Source of the DNA: Sarcocystis neurona
Taxonomy: Eukaryota > Apicomplexa > Conoidasida > Eucoccidiorida > Sarcocystidae
Assembly (NCBI GenBank): GCA_000727475.1
Contig: KL647306.1
Location: 1,313,609 to 1,377,608, forward strand
Length of the DNA: 64,000 nt
Direction: 5' to 3'
Of this stretch, positions 1 through 10,900 are shown one piece after another. Below the pieces are notes generated by a model that was given only the letters and a program-made list of their open reading frames with translations, was not told the DNA's origin and did no database searches. Made by a program: the position numbers and the translations under genes. Positions within the stretch are counted from its first letter, which is position 1, and each line of letters begins with the position of its first letter.

Positions 1-33
1 AGCGCGACCGCCCTGTTTCTTCTGTTGCTGCAG

Positions 34-600
34 AAGTCGTCTTGGAAAGATGAGTCGCGAGCAGCCGCTGTCAGTGTGAAGCTCAACAGCACCAACGGCG
101 CACGCAGCAGTAGCAGCAGCAAGTCGCTGCAGGGTCAAAAGCGTTGGCGGGCACAACAGCAGCAGGAGCAGCAGCCCCAGCAGTATCGAGGGCGTTTTTT
201 CATTCGCCGCTGCAGACCCCACATACAACGAGCACGGAAAGAGGGCATGTTGCGCATCCCTCCGTTCTTCGGACAATATTGCCCTGTGTCTACAAACCTG
301 ACTCAACGTGTTCCCTTGCAAAAGCAGCCCGCGCTGGATTCCAGACCCGGAGCAGTTTTTCATCGAGGGAACCACAAGGAGATCCAACTGTCTACTGTAG
401 GAAACTCTCTCCTGATTGACGTCACTCAAGTCTTTCCACGTATCTGTGGCGTCTGCACTTTTTTACGTGTAATAGAAGTGTGTACACTGTCTCGTCTGTC
501 CAACGCGGGTAAACATCCGTGGACAGGATCGATTATCCCGTTGGTTCCTTCTCTACGTAAAGAGTCTGTTATTTGTTTTGCAGCTCTCCTGCTGTTGTGA
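34..600 (+). CDS. possible last exon of an upstream gene (weak)
   Basis: A pyrimidine-rich tract ending in ttgctgcag at 33 looks like a 3' splice site, and the frame beginning with AAG at 34 stays open to a TGA at 598-600. The peptide has a serine/glutamine-rich start followed by a basic, unremarkable stretch. No family is recognised and composition alone does not prove coding. A second frame (144-419) is also open and has an arginine/serine-rich start resembling an organellar presequence. If coding, this belongs to a gene that starts left of the window. Confidence 0.2.
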   Translation, partial: KSSWKDESRAAAVSVKLNSTNGARSSSSSKSLQGQKRWRAQQQQEQQPQQYRGRFFIRRCRPHIQRARKEGMLRIPPFFGQYCPVSTNLTQRVPLQKQPALDSRPGAVFHRGNHKEIQLSTVGNSLLIDVTQVFPRICGVCTFLRVIEVCTLSRLSNAGKHPWTGSIIPLVPSLRKESVICFAALLLL

Positions 601-2249
601 CAAGGAACGAGACCAGATTTTGCATTTCGGCCCTGTGGAAGTTTCGCACAGAAGAAGTCCGCGGCACTGCGCCTGTTCGTGTTTTCTGCCGGATCCCCGG
701 CTTTCTCCACACGCGCCTTTTCCGCCTGACTCGCGGATATTTCTTTTTTCACCGTCGCATTCGCACAGCGTGTTCAGCAGGCAACTACCACGACTCTATT
801 GTCCTGGTCTTTCCGTTCGTCTTTCGAAGCGCGTTCACTTTGGTCTCTGGTTCCCCAGACTTTGTTTCTTGCCATTGTTGCGGCATCCTAGTTGCTCCTC
901 GGGAACTCTTAGTTTCCCTACTTTTTTCGCCGAGTACCGGAACCCGTCCTCTTACTCGTATCGGGACGCGTGTCTCTTCGTATCGTCGTCTTGTCGCCGT
1001 CGTTTTGGCAGCGATCTTCACAGATGGACCATTGCTGCCGTGCAGGTGTGCCGTAGTATGTCGTAGTAAGCCTTCCGATACGTCCATTCCAGCAGAAGCT
1101 GCAATTTCTTCGAAAAAAAAGACAGACTATGCAGCAGTTCCCGTTTTTTCCTGTAGAACTGCTTTGAGGAGTGCCTGATGGTGTGTTGCGCCCGCTCGAC
1201 TGGCGAGAAATCGGAAGAATTCACACGTCGTCCACCGTTGGCTCAGTTCCATATCGTCTCTCTCCTTGTTATACGCTGCTGGTCAGTTGTACAATTTACT
1301 GCGGTGAAGGAGAAGTTAGCCGTGGAGGTTCTGCACTGTTTTCTTCCGTGTGTTATCTCCTACGGAAGGCAAAAGAGTCATTCAGGCCCTGTGCACTTCT
1401 ACGCGTCGTAGGCAGTTCTCCCGGCGATCTTCGTCTCTCCAGAAAGTACCTTCCGAATATACCATCATTTAAGTAATTTCCTACACACTTCCGGGGAGAG
1501 CTGTTTCCCTCACAAAATCCCAGGCACTTTTCCTCGAGTAGAGAGGACTTCGCCGTTCCGTTCCTGTCCCTGCCACGGGTCCACGCCGTGTGTGTTTTGA
1601 GGCGGGGCGAGCTGCGCCGCTCTTGGGTACTGCGATTGCCGCAATCAAGACGGCCACTACATCGAATGGTCTCCTTTGTTTGTTTCTCTCGTGACGAACT
1701 TGCAGAAAGTATTCTTTTGTGTCGTTCGACGCATTCTTCGTTTTCACCGCCCTCTATACCGTCGCGGTCTTCACAGTAAAACAGATACAGCAGCGGTCCC
1801 GTGCCGGTCATACACACAGACGTGTGTCTTTTCCGGTGTACGTACACCCGGGGTCGGCTGCCGTCTTCGTCGTCTGCAGAAAGAGCAGGTGACAACTATT
1901 AACAAGTTCTCCTCGTTTTCCCGTTTGTGGCTTCGCAGCGTCTTCTTCGCGTCATTGAGCTTCTTGGCAAGAAAGAGTTGACCAGCAAACAACTCCGTTG
2001 CTTCGTTGGTATGAATCTCAAGGAGTTTTCCGTTGTTTCTCCCGACTAGCACTTTCCTTTCCTTTCTTGGTCTACGAGTACTACTGCAGCGCTCTTCGTA
2101 TGCTTCTACTGCCGCCCCGGCTCTACACCGTTCCGGGCGTTCATGCTGTCGTTGCATGTGGACAGCGTTCTTCGTTCGGTCGTAGACAGTGACGCGTTAT
2201 ATACGCAGCGGCCGTGCTGGAGCCCCTCCGGCTTCTCCGGGTATTTGCA

Positions 2250-2790
2250 ACTCCTTCTGCTGCTGCACTTGTTTCATTTTTGCTGTTGCGCTTGGCTCGC
2301 TTTTCCCAGCTGCTGCTGCAGTCGCACTTCTCCTCGCAGCTTGTGCTCCTGCTGCTGCTGCTGCACCTGGTCAGGCTTCCTGTTTCTTCCTGCTGCTAGG
2401 ACGGGTGCTGCTGCAGCACCACCTCCTTTTCGTCTCCTGCCGTTACCGCGTCATGCGACATTCCCTATTCTTCTTCGCACTGTTGCTGCCTTCGTAACCA
2501 GCTCCACAACAGAGCCGCCGCCGGAACGCAGTGCCAGCAGAAGAACAGCAGCAGCAGTCGCAGCAGAGCAACAGCGTCGCCGGCAGAGCAGCCACGCTCC
2601 CGGCGAAGCAGCACCAGTCCCAGCAGAGCAGCAGGAGCTGCAGAGCAACAGCACTGGCACCCTGGCAGCAGCAGGAGCACGAGCAGCCTAGCAGCAGTTG
2701 TGCCGCAGCAGAGCAGCTGGGGCCGTGCCAACAGAGCAGCAACAGCAGCAGTGCTAACGGCGCAGCAGCAGCAGTCGCATCAACGGCGGC
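2250..2790. repeat. CTG block followed by complementary CAG block
   Basis: The + strand is rich in CTG/TGC triplets at about 2250-2420 and in CAG/AGC triplets at about 2530-2790, separated by ~110 bases. In a + strand transcript the two blocks could pair into a large imperfect hairpin. The block lies 240 bases upstream of the TSR2 start codon, so it is either 5' UTR, a 5' UTR intron or promoter DNA. Frames through it translate to serine, glutamine, alanine or leucine/cysteine runs with no other coding sign. Confidence 0.7.
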
Positions 2791-3030
2791 GCAGCAGAAG
2801 CATCAGGTGGCAGCGCGTAGCACAACCGCAAGGAGGATAGACCTGCAGACACAACGGTGGTGACCGGAGGGGAGTTGAGGAGCAGCAGGAGCAGCAGCAG
2901 CAGCAGGACACGAGGAGACGGAAGAACAGGCCCTACAGAGCGCGCGTGTCTTGGGTCTGGGCGTGCATGTGTAGACTGCCGCAGGGCGTTTTTCGTTGCA
3001 GCGCGCGTGGGGTCAGCAGCAGCAGAGAAA

Positions 3031-6000
3031 ATGGAGGGCCCCAGCAGGACCGAGCGAGAAGAAGTGTTCAAAGAGGCAGTCGCCAAAGTCCTGTCGCAGT
3101 GGTGGGTGCTCCACGCATACGTGTGTGTGCGGACCTTCGTAGCTCGCAGGGCAAGCGTCCTCTCGCGCAGGAACAGCAGCAGGTGGCTTCTACTCTCTCT
3201 TCCGGTCTTCTTCGGCTGTGCTACTACACTGCACGAGTTTTGCACACACGCGTGCATGCGCTGCTGCCCTCGCCTCGATACGTGGGCGCATCCCCACTCT
3301 TCGTCCCAGAAAAGAGGGGAAGGGTTCACTTTTTTTCCGTGCTGGGGGTCTCTGTGTGGCACACAAACGACCCCACCGCTGGTTTGTGTCTCTTCTTTCA
3401 GGTTCCGTCTCCCTTTCTCCGGTACTACCTCATTCCGAGTTCTTCTGCGCCCACCGTGGACGCGTATGCATGCAGGCGTGATGCGCATCTGTCTACCGGG
3501 CTATATGTATATATAGTGTACACTCGGGAGTAAACTTGGTCCTCATGTACGTCTGTACGTTACGTACGCCTCTCCACGGACGGGGCTACATATACATATA
3601 TGTGTATGTACGTGGGAGTAGAGTCGCTTTCCTATACGTCTACACGTTGCGGGTGTGGACTTCTATGTACGAGGCGATCCACACATATATACGAATGTGT
3701 GGGAGTATATGTGCTTTTCGTACACGTCTGTGCAGTACGTATGGATCTCCGTGTACGGTGTGCGATGGATTTATAGATACGTGGGAGTGTATCTGCTTTT
3801 CGTGGATGCCGTGGCGCCCAGTCTGACATCGTCGGACACCGCACGTATTTTGCAGTTCGACGTGTGTGTGCATCTCCACCTACCATAATAAGCAGGGGCA
3901 GGTGACCAGTGCACTACTGTGTCCAGGGGAATATACACATATATAGATATATCCATGTACATACATATATACACGTGTATACGATATACGACGCGCACGT
4001 TAATAAGCAGGGGTAGGTGACCAGTGCACTAGACATGCGTTAGTGTGTGTCCAGGAGAGTATATATATCCGTATACGATCGAAGCCGTCGTCGCTCGGCT
4101 TTATATATACGTGTGTGTGCTACGTAGGTGTGCGGGGAGAAGAGAAGCGTGTCCTGACCATATACACGTGGGCGAAGCTCTCTGCCTTCCACATGCGCGT
4201 GTGTGTCCTGCGCATGGACTCCGACGTGTGCGGAAGGGAAACGCATTTATATAGAACTGCCCAGATTTACGTCTGTGCGTGAGGGGGTCTGCGGAAGGGG
4301 AAGGGAGACGCGGGCGTTTCAAGGCGTGATGGCCGTGGGTCTCTGTGCGCTTCTGTGGAGAGGCAGAGAGAGAAGGACGCGTCGATGGGTTGGCCACGGA
4401 GTGGACCGGAAGCCCGCTAAGACAGAGGGGAAGTAGAGGAAGGGGTAAAGGGAGACGGAGACAGGGGGAAGTAGAGGAAGGGGTAAAGGGAGACGGAGAC
4501 GGGGGGAAGGAGAGGAAGGGGTAAAGGGAGACGGAGACGGGGGGAAGGAGAGGAGGGGTGAAGGGAGACGGAGACAGAGAGGGGGAAGTCGAGGAAGGGC
4601 CACAGGAAGACGGAGACATAGGGGAAGGGGTGAAGGGAGACAGAGATGGAGACAGAGAGAGGGGGAAGTAGAGGAGGGGGTGAAGGGAGACGGAGACGGA
4701 GGGGAAGTAGGGGAGGGGGTACTCGGAGACGGAGACAGAGACGGCGAAGAAGCAGAGGAAGGGTGAAGAGAGACAGAGACCGAGACAGGGGGGAAGTAGA
4801 GGAGGGGGTGAAGGGAGACGGAGACATAGGGGAAGTAGAGGAGGGGGTGAAGGGAGACGGAGGAGACGGAGACAGGGAGGTGCAGGGCAGGAGCGAGGAG
4901 AGGGCGTTGTTGAGAGAGGGGGAGACGGGGAGGGAGGCGCGCAGGGGCAGCGTCGAGAAGCGTTTCAGAGAGGGAGGAGACGGGGGCCAACGGGGGGAGA
5001 CACGGAGACAGCAGGAGTCGAAAAGAGGAGGGGAGGGCGCGGTGTCTCCAGCGGGCGCGTCAGTTGGCAGCAAATGACGTGACGTGGGCAACACACGGCC
5101 TGGCCGTCGGAAGGGAGAGACACGCACGCCACACATTTATATTTGTGAGTGAATGTGCGCCCGCATGCGCACGCGTATTTGGGGAGGTATGTACTTGGGC
5201 ATGCACACACGTTTTCCTCCTCTGCATACCAGGGGAGTCTGCAGGAGTGCGCCAGTAGGCATCTACACATACGTGGAGGTGTGCATGCACGGAGTATCTA
5301 GCCAAAGTGCCCGTATCTCTAGCCAGAGTGCGCTAGTGCCCATATAAATACATATAGTTGTTCACACATACAACTGGTCACATGTACTTTTCCACACATA
5401 TGCATATACATATATATATTGGAGGTATGCATATACATAAATATATGTATATATATATGTGCATGTATGTATGTGTGTGTGTGTGTGTACGCAGACATCC
5501 ACGTGCATATTACACAGAGAGAGAGAGAGACAGAGAGAGAGGAAGTACGGGTCTGTGTGAATCTTTCGGGTGCGTGTGTATATATATATATATATATTTG
5601 TTTGTTCACATCCCCCTATTTTGTGTACACGTGTTCAGCTGTCCAATGTATGTATACAGAGCATCTGTTGAAGCCTCAAACATCCATATCAACATATACA
5701 TGCATGTTCCTACATATACTACTTAAATACATATATCATATATTCTCTGTCGAAGGCTGTGGTGTGCATGCTTATCAATACATACGTCTATATGTATACG
5801 TTTGTAACACGTGTAGAGTTACTCTTGTACGTATTTGTGTATGTACTGTATACATGTTGTCTGTCTAACGCTGTATGTTATACTCGCGCATATTCATCTG
5901 TGTAGTATGTGTGGATGTCCTCCGTGAATGGAGTTGTCATGTGGTGTATTGCCAGATCTGCGTAGATTTCCGTGTTCCCGTGGCTCGCTTTTCTACCAGG

Positions 6001-7874
6001 CCACACGCACATACATATATAATACATGTAGAGAATATAGGTATATATGTATGTGTAGATGTGTGTATGAAGTCTAAGGTCAGGTCTGTTGATACGGGCA
6101 GCATGCAGGTTTGGATGTCTTTTCTCTGCGTTGACTTCTCTTCTGACGCCAGGACGCTGTTGAATTTGGCCGTGGAGCTCGGGTGGGGAGAGCGAGGTGG
6201 CGCGGCACGGCGACAACAGCTTTACCAGTGGATTCTCGACACCTTCGCAGAGACAAGTAAAACTGCACGACTACAGCAGCAGCAGCGGCAGCAGCAGCAG
6301 CGGCAGCAGCAGCAGCGGCAGCAGCAGCAGCGGCAGCAGCAGCAGCAGCAACAGCGTCCGGAGGAGGAGGAGCAGCCGCAGCGGACGGTGCGGGAGCAGC
6401 GACATCGACACTCGCGCAGCCGCCACAGCAGCAGCAGCAGCAGCACTTCACCGGCTCCAGCAGCAGAAGCAGCAGTAGAGAAAAAGAAGGGAAGGGGAAA
6501 CCAAAGGCGCTGCGGCACCTTCTTCGCACTCGCAGGGGGCCAGAGGCAGTTTTAAAGAGAAGCAGCAAGGGCGGGACTTGCAATGGCGGTAGCGCTGCTG
6601 CAGCGCACACCGCGCATCTGTCGCACGAGTAGTTGACTGAATGCAGCAGCAACAGCAGCAGCAGCAATGCCCCGAGAGCCGCACGCCGAAGTGCGACAGC
6701 AGCAACAGGAAGAGCAAGGGCGGCAGTAGGAGGCTGAGCAGCGGCAGCAGCCGACGTAGAGAAACCGTCGAAAACCCCGTTTTATTAGGAGCGCAGCCTC
6801 GCGAGAGCTGCGTTCATATGGATTGATACCAGCAAGAGAAGCAGCAGCAGCAGCAGAGGAGGAGGAGGAGGGGCGACAGCAGCAGCAGCAGGAGAAGGAG
6901 CGCATACACGTTGCAGTGACACAGCTCCTATAGGAGTATGAGCAGCAGTTTTAGCAGCGCAGCGTCCACTGCAGCAGCATGAGAAGCAGCAGCAATGGCG
7001 GAGGAGCAAGCGTCACCCGCAGCCCTGGTAGATGCAGTCCCGCGTGAAGAGCAGCAGCAGAAAGAATCGGAGCACCGTCCTTCCTTCAACGGCAGCAGTA
7101 GCCGCTTTCCTAGTGACAGCAGCCTTCGCAGCAGGAGCCGCAGCAGCAGCAGCAACGTGCAGAGCGGCAACACAGCAACCGCGTTCCAGCAGCAATTTGC
7201 CAGCAACGTTTCGAGCAGCGACAGCAGCAACCAGATTTGCAGCAGCAACGACGATGGGATATTATTCGCTGCTGTGTGGGGTCTGTGCGCTGCAGAGCGG
7301 GTGAAGGCAGACTGGCTAGCGGAAAAATTGAGCGTGATGCTGGAGAACTTCTTCCACGCCGTCGCAGAAGATGACTCAGACGTAAGCAGCAGCAGCAACA
7401 GCAGCAGCGGCAACAGCAGCAGCGGCAACAGCAGCAGCGGCAACAGCAGCAGCGGCAACAGCAGCAGCGGCAACAGCAGCAACAGCACCAGGAGCAACAG
7501 CAGCAACAACAGCAGCAGCAGCCCCACCAGGAACGGAAGCAACAAGAGCGGCAGCACCGGCAGGGGCAGGAGTAACAACAGCAGCAGCAGCAGCAAAAGC
7601 AGCAGCAGCGGCATCAGTAGCAACAACAGCGGCAGCACGAGGATAGCACCCGAGCAGCAGCACCAGCAGTAACGTGGCGAACAACGACAAGAGCGGCGTG
7701 AGAAGCCCCAGCGGCAATAAAAGCAGCAGCAGTAGCACGAGTAGCAGCAGGAGCCGCACTAGGCTTCAACAGCAGCAGCATCAATAGCAACAACAGCAGC
7801 ACCAATAACAACAGCAGCAGCACCAGTAGCAACAGCAGCAGCACCAGTAGCAACAGCAGCAGCAATACCAGCGT

Positions 7875-7911
<37 letters not shown>

Positions 7912-10900
7912 GGTCAGCAAGTGCGCGCTTGCATCTCAAGTGGACACGTATGTATTCGTACACATTTTCTACGCATANNNNNNNNNNNNNNNNNNNNNNN
8001 NNNNNNNNNNNNNNNNNNNNNNNNNNNNNNNNNNNNNNNNNNNNNNNNNNNNNNNNNNNNNNNNNNNNNNNNNNNNNNNNNNNNNNNNNNNNNNNNNNNN
8101 NNNNNNNNNNNNNNNNNNNNNNNNNNNNNNNNNNNNNNNNNNNNNNNNNNNNNNNNNNNNNNNNNNNNNNNNNNNNNNNNNNNNNNNNNNNNNNNNNNNN
8201 NNNNNNNNNNNNNNNNNNNNNNNNNNNNNNNNNNNNNNNNNNNNNNNNNNNNNNNNNNNNNNNNNNNNNNNNNNNNNNNNNNNNNNNNNNNNNNNNNNNN
8301 NNNNNNNNNNNNNNNNNNNNNNNNNNNNNNNNNNNNNNNNNNNNNNNNNNNNNNNNNNNNNNNNNNNNNNNNNNNNNNNNNNNNNNNNNNNNNNNNNNNN
8401 NNNNNNNNNNNNNNNNNNNNNNNNNNNNNNNNNNNNNNNNNNNNNNNNNNNNNNNNNNNNNNNNNNNNNNNNNNNNNNNNNNNNNNNNNNNNNNNNNNNN
8501 NNNNNNNNNNNNNNNNNNNNNNNNNNNNACACCCTGGAACCTACCTATATACCCACGCGCATATATATATATATATACATAGATGTGTATAGATATTGAA
8601 GCTTCTCTACCTAGAATACACGTGTCTACACATATACATATGTATACATATATATATGTATATATGTATATTATTCACATACATACATCTGCTTGTGTAG
8701 ACCTGTGTGCATTTGTCCATGTTCTTGTGTGTAGAATTTACGTACGTACATTCGCGCGCGTTTATATATATATATATGTATATATCATGACCGTTCTGTG
8801 TGTAGAATCCATGTGCACGTAAGTCTCTATATAGGTACGCATATTACGACCTTTCTGTGTCTCGTTTTCACTTCTACACAGGCACACGTATACATGTATG
8901 TGTGTATATATGTTGACATTCTAGTATGCAAATTTACACATATACACATGTTCACGTATACGTATACTCACATGTCTGTATGTGGAAGCGAAGTATGTAT
9001 ATATATATATATATCTACACACGTACGCGCTAACGTTTCCATACGTAGAAACCACACATATATATATGTGCATGTGGTTATACGTATAGACTGACTTTCT
9101 GCGAGGAGACACACGTGTCTGTCGCCCTGCGTACCCCTCTATGTGTCTATGTGTATACGTGTGTCTAGACGCCCTTGCGCCTATTGAAGAAAAGCAGCGG
9201 CCAACAGAGGTAGACACCTCAGAAGAAACACCTGGGGCAACAGCAGCAGCAGCAACAGCAGAGAACGTCGGTGTGTACAACTCGCAGCAGGAACAACAGC
9301 GGCGAACTTCTGTGTGTCTCCAATCTGCAGCAGCATCCCGGTCAACTTTCGTGTGTACAACCCTCAGCAGCAGCAGAGAACTTTCCGTATAATTCTGAGC
9401 AGCAGCAGAGAGTCTCCCGTGTCCACATCTCTCAGAAGCAGCAGCAGCAGAGAGTCTTCGTGTGTCTGCACGTCTCAGCAGCAACAGGCAGTGTCCGCGT
9501 GTCTACAGATCGGTGTGTCTACAATTTTCAACAGCACAGCAGGTAATCTGCTGCGCCTCTCTGGACGGCCTTCACACCCGGCGTCACACGTGTTTGCAGA
9601 AGTTGTTGCTCCTCCACGAACTCTCTCTTTTCTCCGCGTCTAAAACAGACATATTCTATATACACATGTGTACGTGTCTGTCTAAAGATAAAACTGCATG
9701 CATGTAAACTTGCGGATATTTGTATGTGTCTAGTGTGCTGCTGGGCCTCGGGGCGGCTGCGACACAGATGGCTGCGTAGGTTGCGGGTTACGAGTGATTT
9801 TTCACTTTTCCTTGGGTGCGTCATCCACATGCATGCGCCCCCTGCAGAGATGTCTATTTTCATTCGTTGAAGACAGATGTCTGTGTCGCCTGCCTGGGGA
9901 CAGTATAGCAACAGCGGGGTATGGATAATAGGTAGATAGGTAGACAGATAGGTAGGCAAACAGGTGGGCAAATAGGTAGACAATAGGTAGACAGATAGGT
10001 AGACAGACAGGTAGATATAGATGTTGATAGGTGGATATATTGACTCGTTAAATAATAGATAGATAGACAGGTGGACAGATGAAGTGGCGGATATTGATAG
10101 GCAGATATGTTAACTGCTAGGTGATAAGTAATACGTAGGCAGATAGGTAGATATATATATATATATTGGTAGTATATATGTTGACTGCTAGATAATAGAT
10201 TACAGATAGGTAAACAGATAAATAGATGTAGATATTGATACGTAAATATATTTACTCGTAGATAATAGATAGTTGATCAAAGGCATACAGCTAGAAGAGG
10301 CAGACAAATTCGTTGAAGGAAGAACAGCGCAGGCGGTGACACGGGCAGCTGCAGCTGCCAAGTGTTCCACGGGGGGCACACACTGGCAGCAGCAGCAGCA
10401 GGAGCGACCTTCTTTGTCTAGCCAACAGCAAAGTAAGGGAATACCAAAATCTGCTCTGCTCAGTAGACACCAAATGTGTTGCGCCCATGCGTACACTCAC
10501 GAGCGGCTTGGTATATGGTAGGGGCGTATGGTGGGTATACAACCCTATGTACTGATATATGTATATATATATATATATTCACGTACATACACACGTACAT
10601 AGACACGTACATACGTATGCACATACACACATACATACATACACACATACATACATACGTACATACGTACATACATGTATATACACACATAACTATAATA
10701 TGGAGGTCCTAACGCGGATTTCGTCTTTTGTGGCATGCGTGCGGTTGGACGACTACGCGAAGGAACCGAAGTGCGCGCGCCTGTTCGTATGTTTGTGTGT
10801 ATACATATGTGTGTGTGGAAGTGAAAAGAGGAGAAGAAGATGAAGTAGAAGAAGAAGAGTAGGAAAAGGAACTCAAGATTGTTATGGGGGTGTGTGCAGA

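Larger units (their letters stand above)
1..3030. other. 5' flank of TSR2, no firm gene
   Basis: This stretch lies upstream of the TSR2-like start. The first 600 bases look mildly coding on the + strand (separate low-confidence entry). Bases 600-2140 are mixed, partly pyrimidine-rich sequence in which I see no convincing exon on either strand. Around 2250-2420 the + strand is rich in CTG, and at 2530-2790 in CAG, so the two blocks are complementary. A palindrome GGTGTACGTACACC sits at 1835-1848. The promoter and 5' UTR of the TSR2 gene should fall here, but no core promoter element can be recognised. Confidence 0.6.

Noticed and set aside
4319..5136. Serine/proline-rich frames of >220 residues on the minus strand
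   Set aside because: Translation of the GGAGAC minisatellite in TSR2 intron 1; several overlapping frames are equally open.
5875..6555. 226-residue + frame ending in polyglutamine
   Set aside because: It contains TSR2 exon 2, but the polyQ part is intron after the gtaaaa donor; family alignment continues at 7296.
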